From an uncultured Muribaculaceae bacterium (GTDB lineage: Bacteria > Bacteroidota > Bacteroidia > Bacteroidales > Muribaculaceae): a DNA stretch of 64,000 bases. Below are positions 19,072 through 27,633 of the stretch, piece after piece. Position numbers and translations under genes: made by a program. The notes below the pieces were generated by a model. The model made no database searches. It was not told the DNA's origin and saw only the letters and a list, made by a program, of their open reading frames with translations. The DNA lies in assembly GCA_910586455.1 (NCBI GenBank), contig CAJUHX010000001.1, forward strand, positions 153,411-217,410, given 5' to 3'. Numbering within the stretch: position 1 is the stretch's first letter; every line of letters starts with the position of its first letter.

Positions 19072-19203
19072 ATCTAAGTTTGGTGTTTATGTTAACTATA
19101 AACGGTGAAATCAGGTGCAAAGTTACGTCAAATAGCTGGAATCGATAGCTTTTTTTTACCAAAAAGTGTTAACGGGGGTTTCTTGGGATTATGGAACAAA
19201 TAA

Positions 19204-19232
19204 AAATGGAGCAGGCAGGCCCCGCTCCATTT
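19204..19232 (-). terminator. Terminator of the small outer-membrane protein gene
   Basis: A 9-bp stem AAATGGAGC (19204-19212) / GCTCCATTT (19224-19232) followed on the minus strand by TTATTTG. It sits 28 bases after the stop codon. Confidence 0.8.
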
Positions 19233-19259
19233 AATACGTTAATATTCTTTTTCTGAAAA

Positions 19260-19823
19260 TCAGAATTTTATTCCCAGCTTTACACCGAAAATGCCGAAGT
19301 TGGCGTTGGCACTGTCAAACCCGAAATCATAGTGGGCCACGTTGCCTTCCCACATAAGACCAAGCGATACGGCAGGATTCAGTACCACACCTGCGCCGAA
19401 CTCGTATGCGAAGCCATGCCAACGCTCGAAATCGCTTACGTTCATCTGGTAACCGGCGGCGAAGGTGGCGTATAGCGGTTTATCGGCCAGAACCGGGGCT
19501 GAGTTGTAACGGATGCCGGAGAGGAAGCGCATCGACGATCCTTCTTCGAAAGCGGTGGTTGTGGAGGGTACATAGTAGGCCACACGCAGAATATCCCAGC
19601 ATAAGCCGTTGCCGAAGTGGTAGCGGTAACCCAGACCTACGCTCAGGCCCAGATCGCTATCAATGTCGCCGCAGGCGACACCCAGTCCGATTTCGGAGAA
19701 TATGCCTGATTTTGAAAAATTAGCATCGCTTGTGCCGAGATTGTACTCACCGGCACGCTGTGCGTTTGCGCTGAAACTCAGTGCGGCGGCAATAACTGTG
19801 ATGATTGTAAGGATTTTTCTCAT
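19260..19823 (-). CDS. Small outer membrane beta-barrel protein
   Basis: A 187-residue protein with a clear signal peptide (MRKILTIITVIAAALSFSANA-Q). The mature sequence has about eight amphipathic strands (FSEIGLGVACGD, LGLSVGLGYRYHF, LYATFAAGYQMNV, FAYEFGAGVVLNPAVSLGLMWEG) and ends in the strand GIFGVKLGIKF with terminal Phe, the outer-membrane insertion signal. This suggests an OmpX/OmpW-size barrel. It follows the PD40 protein by 26 bases on the same strand, so they may share a transcript. No specific function is recognised. Confidence 0.78.
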   Translation of the reverse strand: MRKILTIITVIAAALSFSANAQRAGEYNLGTSDANFSKSGIFSEIGLGVACGDIDSDLGLSVGLGYRYHFGNGLCWDILRVAYYVPSTTTAFEEGSSMRFLSGIRYNSAPVLADKPLYATFAAGYQMNVSDFERWHGFAYEFGAGVVLNPAVSLGLMWEGNVAHYDFGFDSANANFGIFGVKLGIKF

Positions 19824-19849
19824 TGCTAATATGTGTTTGGTTGGTTATA

Positions 19850-20866
19850 TCAAAGGTTAAAGTTCATTTTCCATACATTGAATGTGCCTTCTATGGAACC
19901 TCGCTGCGACAGGAAGTAGATGCTTTTGCCGTCGGGTGCCCATACACCGGAGAGGTCATTGCCCGGATGGTAGGTGAGCTGTGTGAATTGAGTACCGTCG
20001 GTGCGGATTACAAAAAGGTCGGTGTTTATGTCTTTGCCTTTCTCGTCCATAGAAGCACCTGTTACAAGCAGCCAGCGTCCGTCAGGCGAAAGTACCGGGG
20101 TGGTGAAACTGCGCCCCGGCTGTGACAGCAGAATTTCCTCTACACCGCTTGTGAGGTTTACGCGCCATATTTCGCTTTCGCGTTTGTCGGTGTATCTGCC
20201 GCAGTAAATTACGTCTTTTTCGCCGGGAATAAGGCATGGAGTCATGCCGCGCGAATAATTTGAAAACAGATTCTTTTCGCGGTCGTAGCTCCAGATGCTG
20301 TATGCGCCCGGGCCTTCACCGCGGTGGAAAAGAATGTGTTTTCCGTCGGCTGTTATCTGGCCTGCGAAATCATTTTCGTTGCCCGTGCTTATCTGACGTA
20401 CCACTGTGCCCTGGCTGGCGTCAACAAGATACACGCCGAAATGGCCGGAGCGGAATTCGGTAAAACAGATTGTGTTTCCGTCGGGGCTCCATGTGAAGTC
20501 TGTTACATTGGCGCGGAATGTGCGTTGTGTGCTTGCTCCGCCTCGATGGGCATCTTTTACCATTACATTCGACGTTCTGTTTTTCCAGTTGAGATAAGCC
20601 ACCTTGCTTCCGTCGGGCGATACTGCTATACGCGGATTCACCCACCAGTCGATTTTAGAAAGGTTTTTGATTCCGAACATTCCTTTAGCCTTTGACACAA
20701 GTCCTTCTTTGTTCACACAGTCGGAGTCCTCGGTAATCTGTTCGAATTTTACGCCGCCTTCTTCCGGCACATCAATTACACTGTAGTTGAGTTTGACACG
20801 TTTTGCCTCGGCGGAGTTCCACCCTATTAATCCGGCTGCGACGGCCAGGTATAAAAGTTTGTTCAT
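19850..20866 (-). CDS. TolB-like PD40-repeat beta-propeller protein
   Basis: A 338-residue exported protein (signal peptide MNKLLYLAVAAGLIGWNSAEA). It contains repeated PD40/WD40-like blades: RIAVSPDGSKVAYLNWKN, TDFTWSPDGNTICFTEFRSG, GQITADGKHILFHRGEG, PVLSPDGRWLLVTGASMD, SGVWAPDGKSIYFLSQRG. Such propellers (TolB fold) usually bind other envelope proteins. A -7 box TAACTTTG (minus strand, 20892-20899) is about 25 bases upstream of the ATG. No Pal or TolA genes are adjacent, so it is probably not TolB itself. Confidence 0.82.
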   Translation of the reverse strand: MNKLLYLAVAAGLIGWNSAEAKRVKLNYSVIDVPEEGGVKFEQITEDSDCVNKEGLVSKAKGMFGIKNLSKIDWWVNPRIAVSPDGSKVAYLNWKNRTSNVMVKDAHRGGASTQRTFRANVTDFTWSPDGNTICFTEFRSGHFGVYLVDASQGTVVRQISTGNENDFAGQITADGKHILFHRGEGPGAYSIWSYDREKNLFSNYSRGMTPCLIPGEKDVIYCGRYTDKRESEIWRVNLTSGVEEILLSQPGRSFTTPVLSPDGRWLLVTGASMDEKGKDINTDLFVIRTDGTQFTQLTYHPGNDLSGVWAPDGKSIYFLSQRGSIEGTFNVWKMNFNL

Positions 20867-20954
20867 GTGTGGTTTACTATTGATTTGAGCGCAAAGTTAG
20901 GCAATAACGGCCATAGAGAGCCCTACAGGGTGTATTGCTTTGTGTACGGAATTG

Positions 20955-21308
20955 TCACAATTCGGTACAACGGTCAATTTCGCGGCGTATCAATGCCGCT
21001 ATTTCCGGCGGCAGGTCGCCGATTGCCGGGCGTCCGTTGCAAAGGCGTATGGCCACAAAACTGTCGGATGCCGGATTGCCTGCGGCAGGTAGTGTGCCGC
21101 ATATCTCGGTGAAAAAATCATGTCGGAGCACTTCCGATATTTTCAGCAGCCGTATTACGCTTATGTCGCGGTTGTTGAATATGTTATACAGTGCCGAGCG
21201 CGAGCAGCCGATGGCGGAGGCAAAGGCTGTGTATGACCAGCGTTGCTCTTCGACTTTGCGGCGAATCATCGTTCCTATGTCGATTTCGGCAATCTTGCAC
21301 TTGTACAT
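20955..21308 (-). CDS. XRE-type helix-turn-helix regulator
   Basis: A 117-residue protein with an N-terminal HTH: TMIRRKVEEQRWSYTAFASA, then IGCSRSALYNIFNNRDISVI, then RLLKISEVLRHDFFTEICG, a Cro/XRE fold (residues about 12-70). The C-terminal 45 residues are not recognised. It has no cognate neighbour gene; the stretch upstream (21309-21716) is a structured block with a strong minus-strand promoter at its far end, so this gene may have an unusually long leader. A partial inverted repeat TATACTT/AAGTATA at about 21317-21352 could be an operator; this is speculative. Confidence 0.75.
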   Translation of the reverse strand: MYKCKIAEIDIGTMIRRKVEEQRWSYTAFASAIGCSRSALYNIFNNRDISVIRLLKISEVLRHDFFTEICGTLPAAGNPASDSFVAIRLCNGRPAIGDLPPEIAALIRREIDRCTEL

Positions 21309-21685
21309 TGTAAATGTATACTTGCCCGGGGCCCAGTTCCGAACGGAAAGTATATTGACAAAAGAGCGTGCTGAGCCTTGAAATGTCGCTCATCCGCTAT
21401 CTGTGGCTCTGGCGGGGCCCGCAAGGTCGGATGAGCAACCGTTGGGGCCCGCACGCATATATGAATCGACACACCGCCTGTCGGCGCAGATATGCGTCGG
21501 CAGACGAGTATGTGGTTTCATACCCGATGCGGCGTTTACCGGTTGCTTCGTCTTTGACCTTGCTTTGAAACTGCCAGATTTCAGATAGCCGTGGACAGAA
21601 GCGATGTTGATACACGCTTTTATTCTATATGTACACCTCCTCTTTTTCCTGCACGCGATAACGTGCAGGTTGTGATTCGGCACTA
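21309..21685 (-). ncRNA. Structured GC-rich intergenic block, possible RNA or leader
   Basis: No convincing protein gene. On either strand the block folds into many small hairpins: GCTCATCCG/CGGATGAGC (21388-21396/21428-21436), CGCATAT/ATATGCG (21454-21460/21490-21496) enclosing CGCC/GGCG (21475-21486), CGTC/GACG (21495-21506), GTATG/CATAC (21508-21523), and an 8-bp stem CCTGCACG/CGTGCAGG (21648-21669). The 10-mer GGGGCCCGCA occurs twice (21414, 21444). A perfect minus-strand promoter (21686-21716) points into it. It could be a small RNA, a structured 5' leader of the XRE gene, or a repeat family. Which one is open. Confidence 0.4.
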
Positions 21686-21716
21686 CAAATTTAGTACAAA
21701 ATATTTAAATTACAAA
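21686..21716 (-). promoter_or_regulatory. Minus-strand promoter facing the structured block
   Basis: On the minus strand, TTTG (21713-21716), 19 bases, then TAAATTTG (21686-21693). This perfectly matches the consensus form used elsewhere in the window. No annotated gene starts within 370 bases downstream. Confidence 0.7.
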
Positions 21717-21717
21717 A

Positions 21718-22060
21718 TCATATACTGTGGGCGGCATCTCTGAGATATTCCGATACGGTCATGAATCTGACGCCGTCGGCCTTCAGGCGGTCGATAATGC
21801 GGGTGAACTCGTTCCAGCGGACGTCGTCCCATGAGTTGGGATGACCTTGCAGATAAAATGTTCCCAAATTGCGGTATTTTCCCAGATAATTTATAATGAA
21901 CTCGTTGTATACAGGGTTATGGTAGGGGTATTCCATTTCGAGGTTGAATGGAATTACAACGCCTTTGTATTGTTTTATCTCCGGTTGAGTAGGGTGCGCA
22001 AATACAAGTGCGAGATTACTGAGTGAGCATGGCGGCGATAGCGGTGTATATGCGTTTCAT
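21718..22060 (-). pseudogene. Polysaccharide deacetylase remnant (internally deleted, frameshifted)
   Basis: The distal part is the C-terminal end of a NodB-type polysaccharide deacetylase: LEMEYPYHNPVYNEF, then LGTFYLQGHPNSWDD with the motif-5-like His, then IIDRLKADGVRFMTVSEYL. Upstream, the frame LSNLALVFAHPTQPEIKQYK continues without an ATG. One base out of frame lies ATG at 22060 starting MKRIYTAIAAML, which ends at TAA. Joined, they make a normal signal peptide (MKRIYTAIAAML + LSNLALVFA), so a single-base frameshift near 22020-22030 broke it. The catalytic N-terminal motifs (TFDD, HxxxH) are absent, so a larger deletion also occurred. A short translated fragment from the ATG at 21936 is possible but unlikely to be functional. 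Confidence 0.65.
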
Positions 22061-22118
22061 ATATAATACGTTGGAGTTCTTCCACAAAATTACATATAAA
22101 AAGTCATAAACACAAATT

Positions 22119-23042
22119 TCATATCCAGTGGGCGCGGCGGATGAAATACCACACTATGGCTGCCAGACCGAACGATACCAGGATTATGCAGCCGAAGGCG
22201 GCAGGTGATGAACTGAACCATGCGTCCACGTTCATGCCATAGAAACTGGCAATCAGCGTGGGCACCATCAGTATTACCGACAGCGAGGTCATGGTCTTCA
22301 TGACGTCGTTGACGTTGTTGGATATAACCGAGGCGAAGGTGTCCATGGAGTTCGACAGAATCTCCATATACACGTTGACGGTGTTTGTGGCCTGCGATAG
22401 TTCGGTTTCTACGTCTTCGAACAGATTGGCGTCGCAGTCGTCGGCGAACACCTTGTTGAGGCGGTCGATCAGCAGGCGGTTGCCTTGCAGCGAGGTATTG
22501 AAGTACACCAGCGCTTTCTGCAGCTGCATCAGCGACAGCAGAGCTTCGTTGCGCACGCTGCGTTCGAGCTGCTTGGTGTATTCGGCTACGGTGTCGTTGA
22601 TTTGCTTGAGATAGCTCAGAAACCAGTAGGTCGACGAGAAAATCAGCCTCAGAACAAAGTCCGGCCGGTTGTCGACGGAGATATGCCGACGGTTGCTGTG
22701 GTCGATGAAATCCGGAATCATTTCGGTTTCGGCGAAGCACAGAGTTACGATGTATTCGTTCTTGGTCATTATGCCTATAGGCACGGTGTGGTATACCATG
22801 GGGTTGTTTTTGTCGCGGACAGGAATCCGTACTATAGTGAGCAGCCAGCCGTTCTCGCGTTCGAAGCGGGGGCGTTCGTCCACGTCGGCCACATTCTCCA
22901 CAAACGAGTACGGCACACCCCATTGCGAACATATCAGTTCGCATTCGTCAGTATCAGGCATTTCCACATTTATCCAATAATGGGGCTGCCACTCGGTTTT
23001 CTCTACGAAACCGTTGTTTTCGCAGGCATAAAAACGTATCAT
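22119..23042 (-). CDS. corA: CorA-family magnesium/divalent cation channel
   Basis: A 307-residue CorA-type channel. The start chosen is the ATG at 23042 (MIRFYACENNGFV); an upstream in-frame start would add a 21-residue non-conserved extension reaching into the divergent promoter. The long cytoplasmic alpha/beta and coiled domain (FVENVADVDERPR; LERSVRNEALLSLMQLQKAL) is followed by two membrane helices with the diagnostic selectivity motif in IASFYGMNVDAW and a basic C-terminus (YFIRRAHWI). It is divergent from the nucleoside kinase gene. Confidence 0.94.
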   Translation of the reverse strand: MIRFYACENNGFVEKTEWQPHYWINVEMPDTDECELICSQWGVPYSFVENVADVDERPRFERENGWLLTIVRIPVRDKNNPMVYHTVPIGIMTKNEYIVTLCFAETEMIPDFIDHSNRRHISVDNRPDFVLRLIFSSTYWFLSYLKQINDTVAEYTKQLERSVRNEALLSLMQLQKALVYFNTSLQGNRLLIDRLNKVFADDCDANLFEDVETELSQATNTVNVYMEILSNSMDTFASVISNNVNDVMKTMTSLSVILMVPTLIASFYGMNVDAWFSSSPAAFGCIILVSFGLAAIVWYFIRRAHWI

Positions 23043-23069
23043 GTGTTTAAAACAAATTAACAAAACTAC

Positions 23070-23102
23070 TTGTTCTAAAACAGAATATTTTGTGTAAGTT
23101 TG
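23070..23102 (+). promoter_or_regulatory. Promoter of the nucleoside kinase gene
   Basis: A -7 box TAAGTTTG (23095-23102) with a partial -33 TTG at 23070-23072 (22-base spacer). The leader to the ATG is about 55 bases. Confidence 0.5.
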
Positions 23103-23160
23103 CATTTATCGGTCCGGCTTTGATAAGAGCTGATTCTGAATTATATTATCTGCTGAAATT

Positions 23161-24831
23161 ATGAGTGAACAACTGAAAGTGTATTGCCGCAACACCGGCC
23201 GGTACATTGATATAGACGGGGGCGAGCGTCTGGTGGATATTCTTGACCGGATACGTCCGACGCTGGACTTCGAGCCGTTGTGCGCCCTGGTGAACTACAA
23301 AAACGAAGACCTGGGCTATGCCGTGTACCATCCGAAGATGGTGGAGTTTCTGCCTCGTAATTCGGCCAGCGGACGGCGCGTGTACACCCGCTCGCTGTGT
23401 ATGGTGCTGTATCTGGCCCTCACGCGCCTGTATTCCGGCGTAAGGCTTACTATAGAACACTCCATATCGCAGGGCTACTACTGCCGCCTTCACGGCGATA
23501 TAACGGCCGATGCCGAAGTGGTGGACCGTCTGCGCGACGAAATGCGCCGCATTGTCGAGGCCGACCTGCGCTTCGTGCGCAAGGAGCGCCTCACAAGCGA
23601 TGTAATAGAGAAATTCCGCAGTCAGGGCCTCCACGACAAAGTACGCCTGCTCGAAACCACACATAGCCTCTATACATCGTACTATAAACTCGGTGAAATC
23701 TACGACAGTTATTATGGTGCCCTGGCCTACTCTACCGGTCAGCTGCAGGTATTCGACCTAATTCCGTACAAGGAGGGTATGCTGCTGCTGGGCTTTGACC
23801 CCGCCGACGAATCGGTGCCTCCGCAGCCGCTGACACAGGAGAAAATGTACCGGGCATTTACCGACTACATGCAATTCAACAGCATCGTGGGTGTGAGCGA
23901 TGTGGGCGAACTCAACAGAGAGGTGCTGCGTAACCGTACATCCGACCTGATAAATGTGGCCGAGGCGCTGCACGATAAGAAAATAGCCCGCATCAGCGAC
24001 GAGATTACGGCCCGTTACCGCCGTGGTGGCGCTCGTGTGGTGCTGGTGGCCGGCCCGTCGTCGTCGGGCAAGACCACCACTACAAAGCGTCTGGCAATAC
24101 AGCTGATGACCAATCTGCTGAAGCCGCAGATGATATCGCTCGACGATTATTTCATAAACCGTGTAGATACTCCGCGCGACGCCGACGGAGATTACGACTA
24201 TGAATCGCTTTACGCCCTCGACCTGAAGCAGTTCAACTCCGACCTCAACCGCATACTCCGTGGCGAGGAAGTGGAGCTGCCGAGCTATAACTTTGAACTG
24301 GGATGCCGCCAGTACAAGGGGCATACCATAAAGTTGCAGGACAACGGTATACTGCTCATAGAGGGAATACACGGCCTTAATCCGGAACTGACAGCCTCGG
24401 TAGCCGAGGACATGAAGTTCAGGGTGTATGTATCGGCCCTGACCACACTGTCGGTCGACGACCACAACTGGGTTCCAACCACCGACAACCGTCTGCTGCG
24501 CCGCATAATACGCGACTACAAATACCGCAGCGCATCGGCCGAAGAAACCATACGCCGTTGGCCCAGCGTGCGTCGCGGCGAGGAACGCTGGATATTCCCT
24601 TATCAGGAGAATGCCGACGCCACTTTCAACTCGTCGCTGCTGTTTGAGCTGGGCGTAATGAAAGAATACGGCGACGAAATTCTCAAAAGTGTGCCCGGCG
24701 ATGTGCCTGAATATGGCGAGGCATACCGCCTGCGCAAGTTCCTGAGCCACTTCCTTCCTATCAGCGCCGAGATGATACCTCCCACGAGTCTGCTGCGCGA
24801 GTTTCTCGGCGGCTCGTCGTTCAAATATTGA
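23161..24831 (+). CDS. Nucleoside (uridine-type) kinase with N-terminal TGS/ThrRS-like region
   Basis: A 556-residue protein. Residues 1-270 resemble the TGS and second additional domains of threonyl-tRNA synthetase (LKVYCRNTGRYIDIDGGERL; IEHSISQGYYCRLHG). Residues 285-500 are a uridine kinase/phosphoribulokinase domain: Walker A GPSSSGKT at about 298-305, then SLDDYFINRVDTPRDADGDYDYES, ILLIEGIHGLNPEL, and DNRLLRRIIRDYKYRSASAEE. This fused architecture is common in Bacteroidetes and Firmicutes and is usually annotated as nucleoside kinase. The stop overlaps the region just before the TPR gene start, with 2 bases between. Confidence 0.9.
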   Translation: MSEQLKVYCRNTGRYIDIDGGERLVDILDRIRPTLDFEPLCALVNYKNEDLGYAVYHPKMVEFLPRNSASGRRVYTRSLCMVLYLALTRLYSGVRLTIEHSISQGYYCRLHGDITADAEVVDRLRDEMRRIVEADLRFVRKERLTSDVIEKFRSQGLHDKVRLLETTHSLYTSYYKLGEIYDSYYGALAYSTGQLQVFDLIPYKEGMLLLGFDPADESVPPQPLTQEKMYRAFTDYMQFNSIVGVSDVGELNREVLRNRTSDLINVAEALHDKKIARISDEITARYRRGGARVVLVAGPSSSGKTTTTKRLAIQLMTNLLKPQMISLDDYFINRVDTPRDADGDYDYESLYALDLKQFNSDLNRILRGEEVELPSYNFELGCRQYKGHTIKLQDNGILLIEGIHGLNPELTASVAEDMKFRVYVSALTTLSVDDHNWVPTTDNRLLRRIIRDYKYRSASAEETIRRWPSVRRGEERWIFPYQENADATFNSSLLFELGVMKEYGDEILKSVPGDVPEYGEAYRLRKFLSHFLPISAEMIPPTSLLREFLGGSSFKY

Positions 24832-24833
24832 AA

Positions 24834-25535
24834 ATGAAAAATAAGCTAATACTCTGCCTTCTGGCGGCTGTGTCAGTGATTGCGCATGCCGCCGACTACG
24901 GACAGGTGGCCCGCAAGGCCTCGAAATACTTCGGCGAGGGTGAGTGGGCCAGCGCCCAGGCCCTGTACGAACTGATGCTGGCCGAACGGCCCGACTCGCT
25001 CGACTCCTACGCCCATGCCATCGTAGCCTCGGCACTGATGACCGATACGCTGCGCATGACCGACCTGCTGGAGCGTTCGTCGGCTCACGGTGTGGGTATT
25101 TATCCACTGTTCGAACGTGTGCGCGAGCTTTCGTTTGACACCGGCCATGCCTCGGTGTACGGCGACTTTATGAGTCTGGCCGCCCGCGAGATGCCCTGGC
25201 TGAGCAGGCCTGTGGACGCCGCCTTGCTGAATTATTATATGTTTCGCGCCGATGGCCCCATGATTGTGGAGTATGCCGGACGCATGCACCGCGGTCTGCC
25301 ACGGAGTACTGAATATATCAGTGCCATGGCGCAGGGATACATGCTCTGCGGCGATATGGACAAAGCGGTGGAGCAGTGGCTGGCCGTGCTTGAGATAAGC
25401 CCCGACGACTATACCGCGCTACTGTATCTGGGCAATTATTACGCTGATACGGGCGATATGGACAAGGCGCGCCAATATCTTTCGCTGGCTTACGGACTGC
25501 GGCCTACACCTTATGTGAAAGATAGATTAGAGTGA
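24834..25535 (+). CDS. Exported tetratricopeptide-repeat protein
   Basis: A 233-residue protein. The ATG at 24834 gives a clean signal peptide (MKNKLILCLLAAVSVIAHAA); a TTG two codons earlier overlaps the kinase stop and is less likely. TPR-like helices follow: RKASKYFGEGEWASAQALYELML, YISAMAQGYMLCGDMDKAVEQWLAVLE, and ALLYLGNYYADTGDMDKARQYL near the C-terminus. TPRs mediate protein contacts; the partner is unknown. It is translationally close to the nucleoside kinase and convergent with ribF (13-base gap). Confidence 0.83.
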   Translation: MKNKLILCLLAAVSVIAHAADYGQVARKASKYFGEGEWASAQALYELMLAERPDSLDSYAHAIVASALMTDTLRMTDLLERSSAHGVGIYPLFERVRELSFDTGHASVYGDFMSLAAREMPWLSRPVDAALLNYYMFRADGPMIVEYAGRMHRGLPRSTEYISAMAQGYMLCGDMDKAVEQWLAVLEISPDDYTALLYLGNYYADTGDMDKARQYLSLAYGLRPTPYVKDRLE

Positions 25536-25548
25536 CTGTTTGCTGCGC

Positions 25549-26439
25549 TCACAGCGCCATGGCCAGGCGACAGTCTTCTTCGAGGCGACTTCGGAGGGCT
25601 TCGAGCGAGTCGAAGCGCTGCTCGCTGCGCAGGCGTTTGAGAAACAACAATGTAAGTGGCTGTCCATAGAGGTCACCATCGAAATCGAAAATATTCACTT
25701 CAACGGTGGTCTGTGCGTTGGGCTGCCGGTCGACGGTGGGCCGACGCCCTATATTTGCCATGGCGCGGTGTATGCTGTCGTCGGGCAGAATCACGTCGAG
25801 CGCGTATACCCCGGAGCCGGGCATGGCCTGATGTTGGTCGAAAGCCTCGACATTGGCTGTAGGGAAGCCTATGGTGCGCCCCAGCTGTTTGCCATGGGTT
25901 ATGATGCCGCTGATGCTGTATGGGCGCCCCAGCAGGCTGTTGGCGCAGTCGACATCGCCTTTTGCCAGAGAGCTGCGTATGGCCGAACTGCTTACGGTGC
26001 GGTCAGCTCCCAGGCGGAACTCCGATGCCGGATGCAGCCTCACGCCGGTATCGGCGGCAAGGCGCCGGTAATCGTCGGCGGCTGATATGCGGTCGCTGCC
26101 TATGCTGTTGTTGAACCCCATCACCAGATCGGTGACTCCGTGATCTTTTGCAAGCAATTTTACAAACTCAGCTCCTGTAAGTGCGCGCAGGGCCGGGGTA
26201 AAGTCGAGTATCAGCACATCGTCGGCACCGGCCTGCCGCAGCAGTTCCGCACGCTGTTCCACCGGTCCGAGCGACAGCGGGGCACGTTGCGGAGCAATAA
26301 GTTGGAGCGGGTGATTGCGGAAGGTTACGGCCAGCGACGAGCCTTCGCCTGCCTTAGCAAGAGCGGCAATCTGCTGCCAGAGGTGACGGTGTCCCAGATG
26401 CACGCCGTCGAACATTCCTATGGCCGCTATTTTACTCAC
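25549..26439 (-). CDS. ribF: Bifunctional riboflavin kinase/FAD synthetase
   Basis: A 296-residue enzyme making FMN and FAD. The N-terminal FAD-synthetase domain has the HxGH-type motif in GMFDGVHLGHRHLW and the segment VSSSAIRSSLAKGD. The C-terminal riboflavin kinase domain has TIGFPTANV, GVYALDVILPDD, MANIGRRPTV and VEVNIFDFDGDLYG. Compared with typical RibF, the N-terminus lacks the usual 10-15 residues before the first strand. The start is GTG (26437-26439), lying inside the 3' end of the HAD gene with an 8-base overlap. It is the last gene of the pyrH-frr-HAD-ribF run. Confidence 0.94.
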   Translation of the reverse strand: MSKIAAIGMFDGVHLGHRHLWQQIAALAKAGEGSSLAVTFRNHPLQLIAPQRAPLSLGPVEQRAELLRQAGADDVLILDFTPALRALTGAEFVKLLAKDHGVTDLVMGFNNSIGSDRISAADDYRRLAADTGVRLHPASEFRLGADRTVSSSAIRSSLAKGDVDCANSLLGRPYSISGIITHGKQLGRTIGFPTANVEAFDQHQAMPGSGVYALDVILPDDSIHRAMANIGRRPTVDRQPNAQTTVEVNIFDFDGDLYGQPLTLLFLKRLRSEQRFDSLEALRSRLEEDCRLAMAL

Positions 26440-27052
26440 TTAGATATTTGGCTATGTTTTCGGCGAATTCCTCGCCGGGTTTTACAAGCAGGGTGTTGAA
26501 ACCGAGCGCTGCTGCGGAATCGAGGTTGCGCTGCGAGTCGTCGATGAATAAAGTTTCATCGGGTCTGATGCCGAGGGTATCGCAGGCGTAATTGAAAATG
26601 CGGGTGTCGGGTTTCAGCGCTTTGGCGTTGAATGAGGTCACCATGCCGTCGAAATAGTCCTCGCGAGTAAGACCTTCTTTTGTGAATTCATCGGCTATCA
26701 TGCTGAGCCACATAATTTCGTTGGTGTTGCTCAGCAAATAAATGCCAAAGCGGCGACGCAGCTGTCGCAGGGCCTTGAGGCGGTGCTGAGGTATACCGGT
26801 GAGGAAGCGTAGAAAGGCGTCGTCGATTTCGCTGTCGCTTACCGTGTGCGGAAAGTAGCCGCGCATGCGGTTGTGAAATTCGTCAACGGAAATCATGCCC
26901 TCTTCCAGAGCCATAAAAGGCCCTTGCTGGCTGTATTCGCCAAAGAACGAGTCGGCATCGGGGAGGCCGAGGGCTTCGAACGCCGCAACACAGTTGCGGC
27001 GTTCGATATCCATTATTACGCCTCCGAGGTCGAAAAGCAGGTTTTTGATCAT
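26432..27052 (-). CDS. HAD-superfamily phosphatase (YihX-like)
   Basis: A 206-residue HAD subfamily IA hydrolase. Motif I is LLFDLGGVIMDIE (nucleophile Asp), motif II is IYLLSNTNEIMW, the Lys region is GMVTSFNAKALKPDTRIF, and motif III/IV is ETLFIDDSQRNLDSAAALGF. The second Asp of the usual DxD is replaced, as in the YihX/alpha-glucose-1-phosphatase-like branch. It lies one base after frr and overlaps ribF by 8 bases, so it could act as a house-cleaning or flavin-nucleotide phosphatase, but the substrate is not known. Confidence 0.88.
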   Translation of the reverse strand: MIKNLLFDLGGVIMDIERRNCVAAFEALGLPDADSFFGEYSQQGPFMALEEGMISVDEFHNRMRGYFPHTVSDSEIDDAFLRFLTGIPQHRLKALRQLRRRFGIYLLSNTNEIMWLSMIADEFTKEGLTREDYFDGMVTSFNAKALKPDTRIFNYACDTLGIRPDETLFIDDSQRNLDSAAALGFNTLLVKPGEEFAENIAKYLSE

Positions 27053-27053
27053 G

Positions 27054-27614
27054 TTATACAGTTAGGATTTCTTTTTCCTTGGCCGAGAAGAGGTCGTCGA
27101 TTTTCTTGAGGAATTTGTCGTGAAGCTTCTGGGCCGATGCTTCGGCATCTTTCTCAACGTCTTCGGGCATACCCTGCTTGATGGCTTTCTTGAGGCCTTC
27201 GATTGCGTCACGGCGTGCGTTGCGAACCGAAACCTTTGCCTGCTCGGCCTCGGCTTTCGACTGTTTTACCAGGGCTTTGCGTCGTTCTTCGGTCAGCGGT
27301 GGAATGGAAATGCGGATAACTTCGCCGTTGTTTTCTGGTGTGATGCCGAGTTCGGAGTTTATAATTGCCTTTTCGATTTCCTTGAACATGCTCTTTTCCC
27401 ACGGAGTTATGGTAATGGTGCGGGCATCGGGCACGCTTATGTTGGCCACATTGCTGATGGGGGCAGCGCTGCCGTAGTAATCCACACGGATACCGTCGAG
27501 GATTTTAGGGTTTGCCTTTCCGGCGCGGATGTGTGCGAGTGATTCGTCGAGGAAAGCCACGGCGAGTTCCATTTTCTCTTCAGCCGGGCCGAGATAGGTT
27601 TGGGGGTCTGTCAT
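27054..27614 (-). CDS. frr: Ribosome recycling factor
   Basis: A 186-residue protein of standard RRF length. It has the three-helix bundle and hinge signatures: FLDESLAHIRAGKANPKILDGIRVDYYGSAAPISNVANI within domain I/II, PWEKSMFKEIEKAI, ISIPPLTEERRKALVKQ and RRDAIEGLKKAIKQGMPED. With EF-G it splits post-termination ribosomes. The order pyrH-frr is conserved very widely in bacteria. Spacing is 19 bases from pyrH. Confidence 0.98.
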   Translation of the reverse strand: MTDPQTYLGPAEEKMELAVAFLDESLAHIRAGKANPKILDGIRVDYYGSAAPISNVANISVPDARTITITPWEKSMFKEIEKAIINSELGITPENNGEVIRISIPPLTEERRKALVKQSKAEAEQAKVSVRNARRDAIEGLKKAIKQGMPEDVEKDAEASAQKLHDKFLKKIDDLFSAKEKEILTV

Positions 27615-27633
27615 TATTTATCTGAATTTTAGT

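Noticed and set aside
21390..21683. 97- and 72-codon minus-strand frames in the structured block
   Set aside because: Both start with GTG, are rich in Arg/Cys/His without any domain, and follow the GC-rich stems; treated as non-coding RNA or repeat instead.
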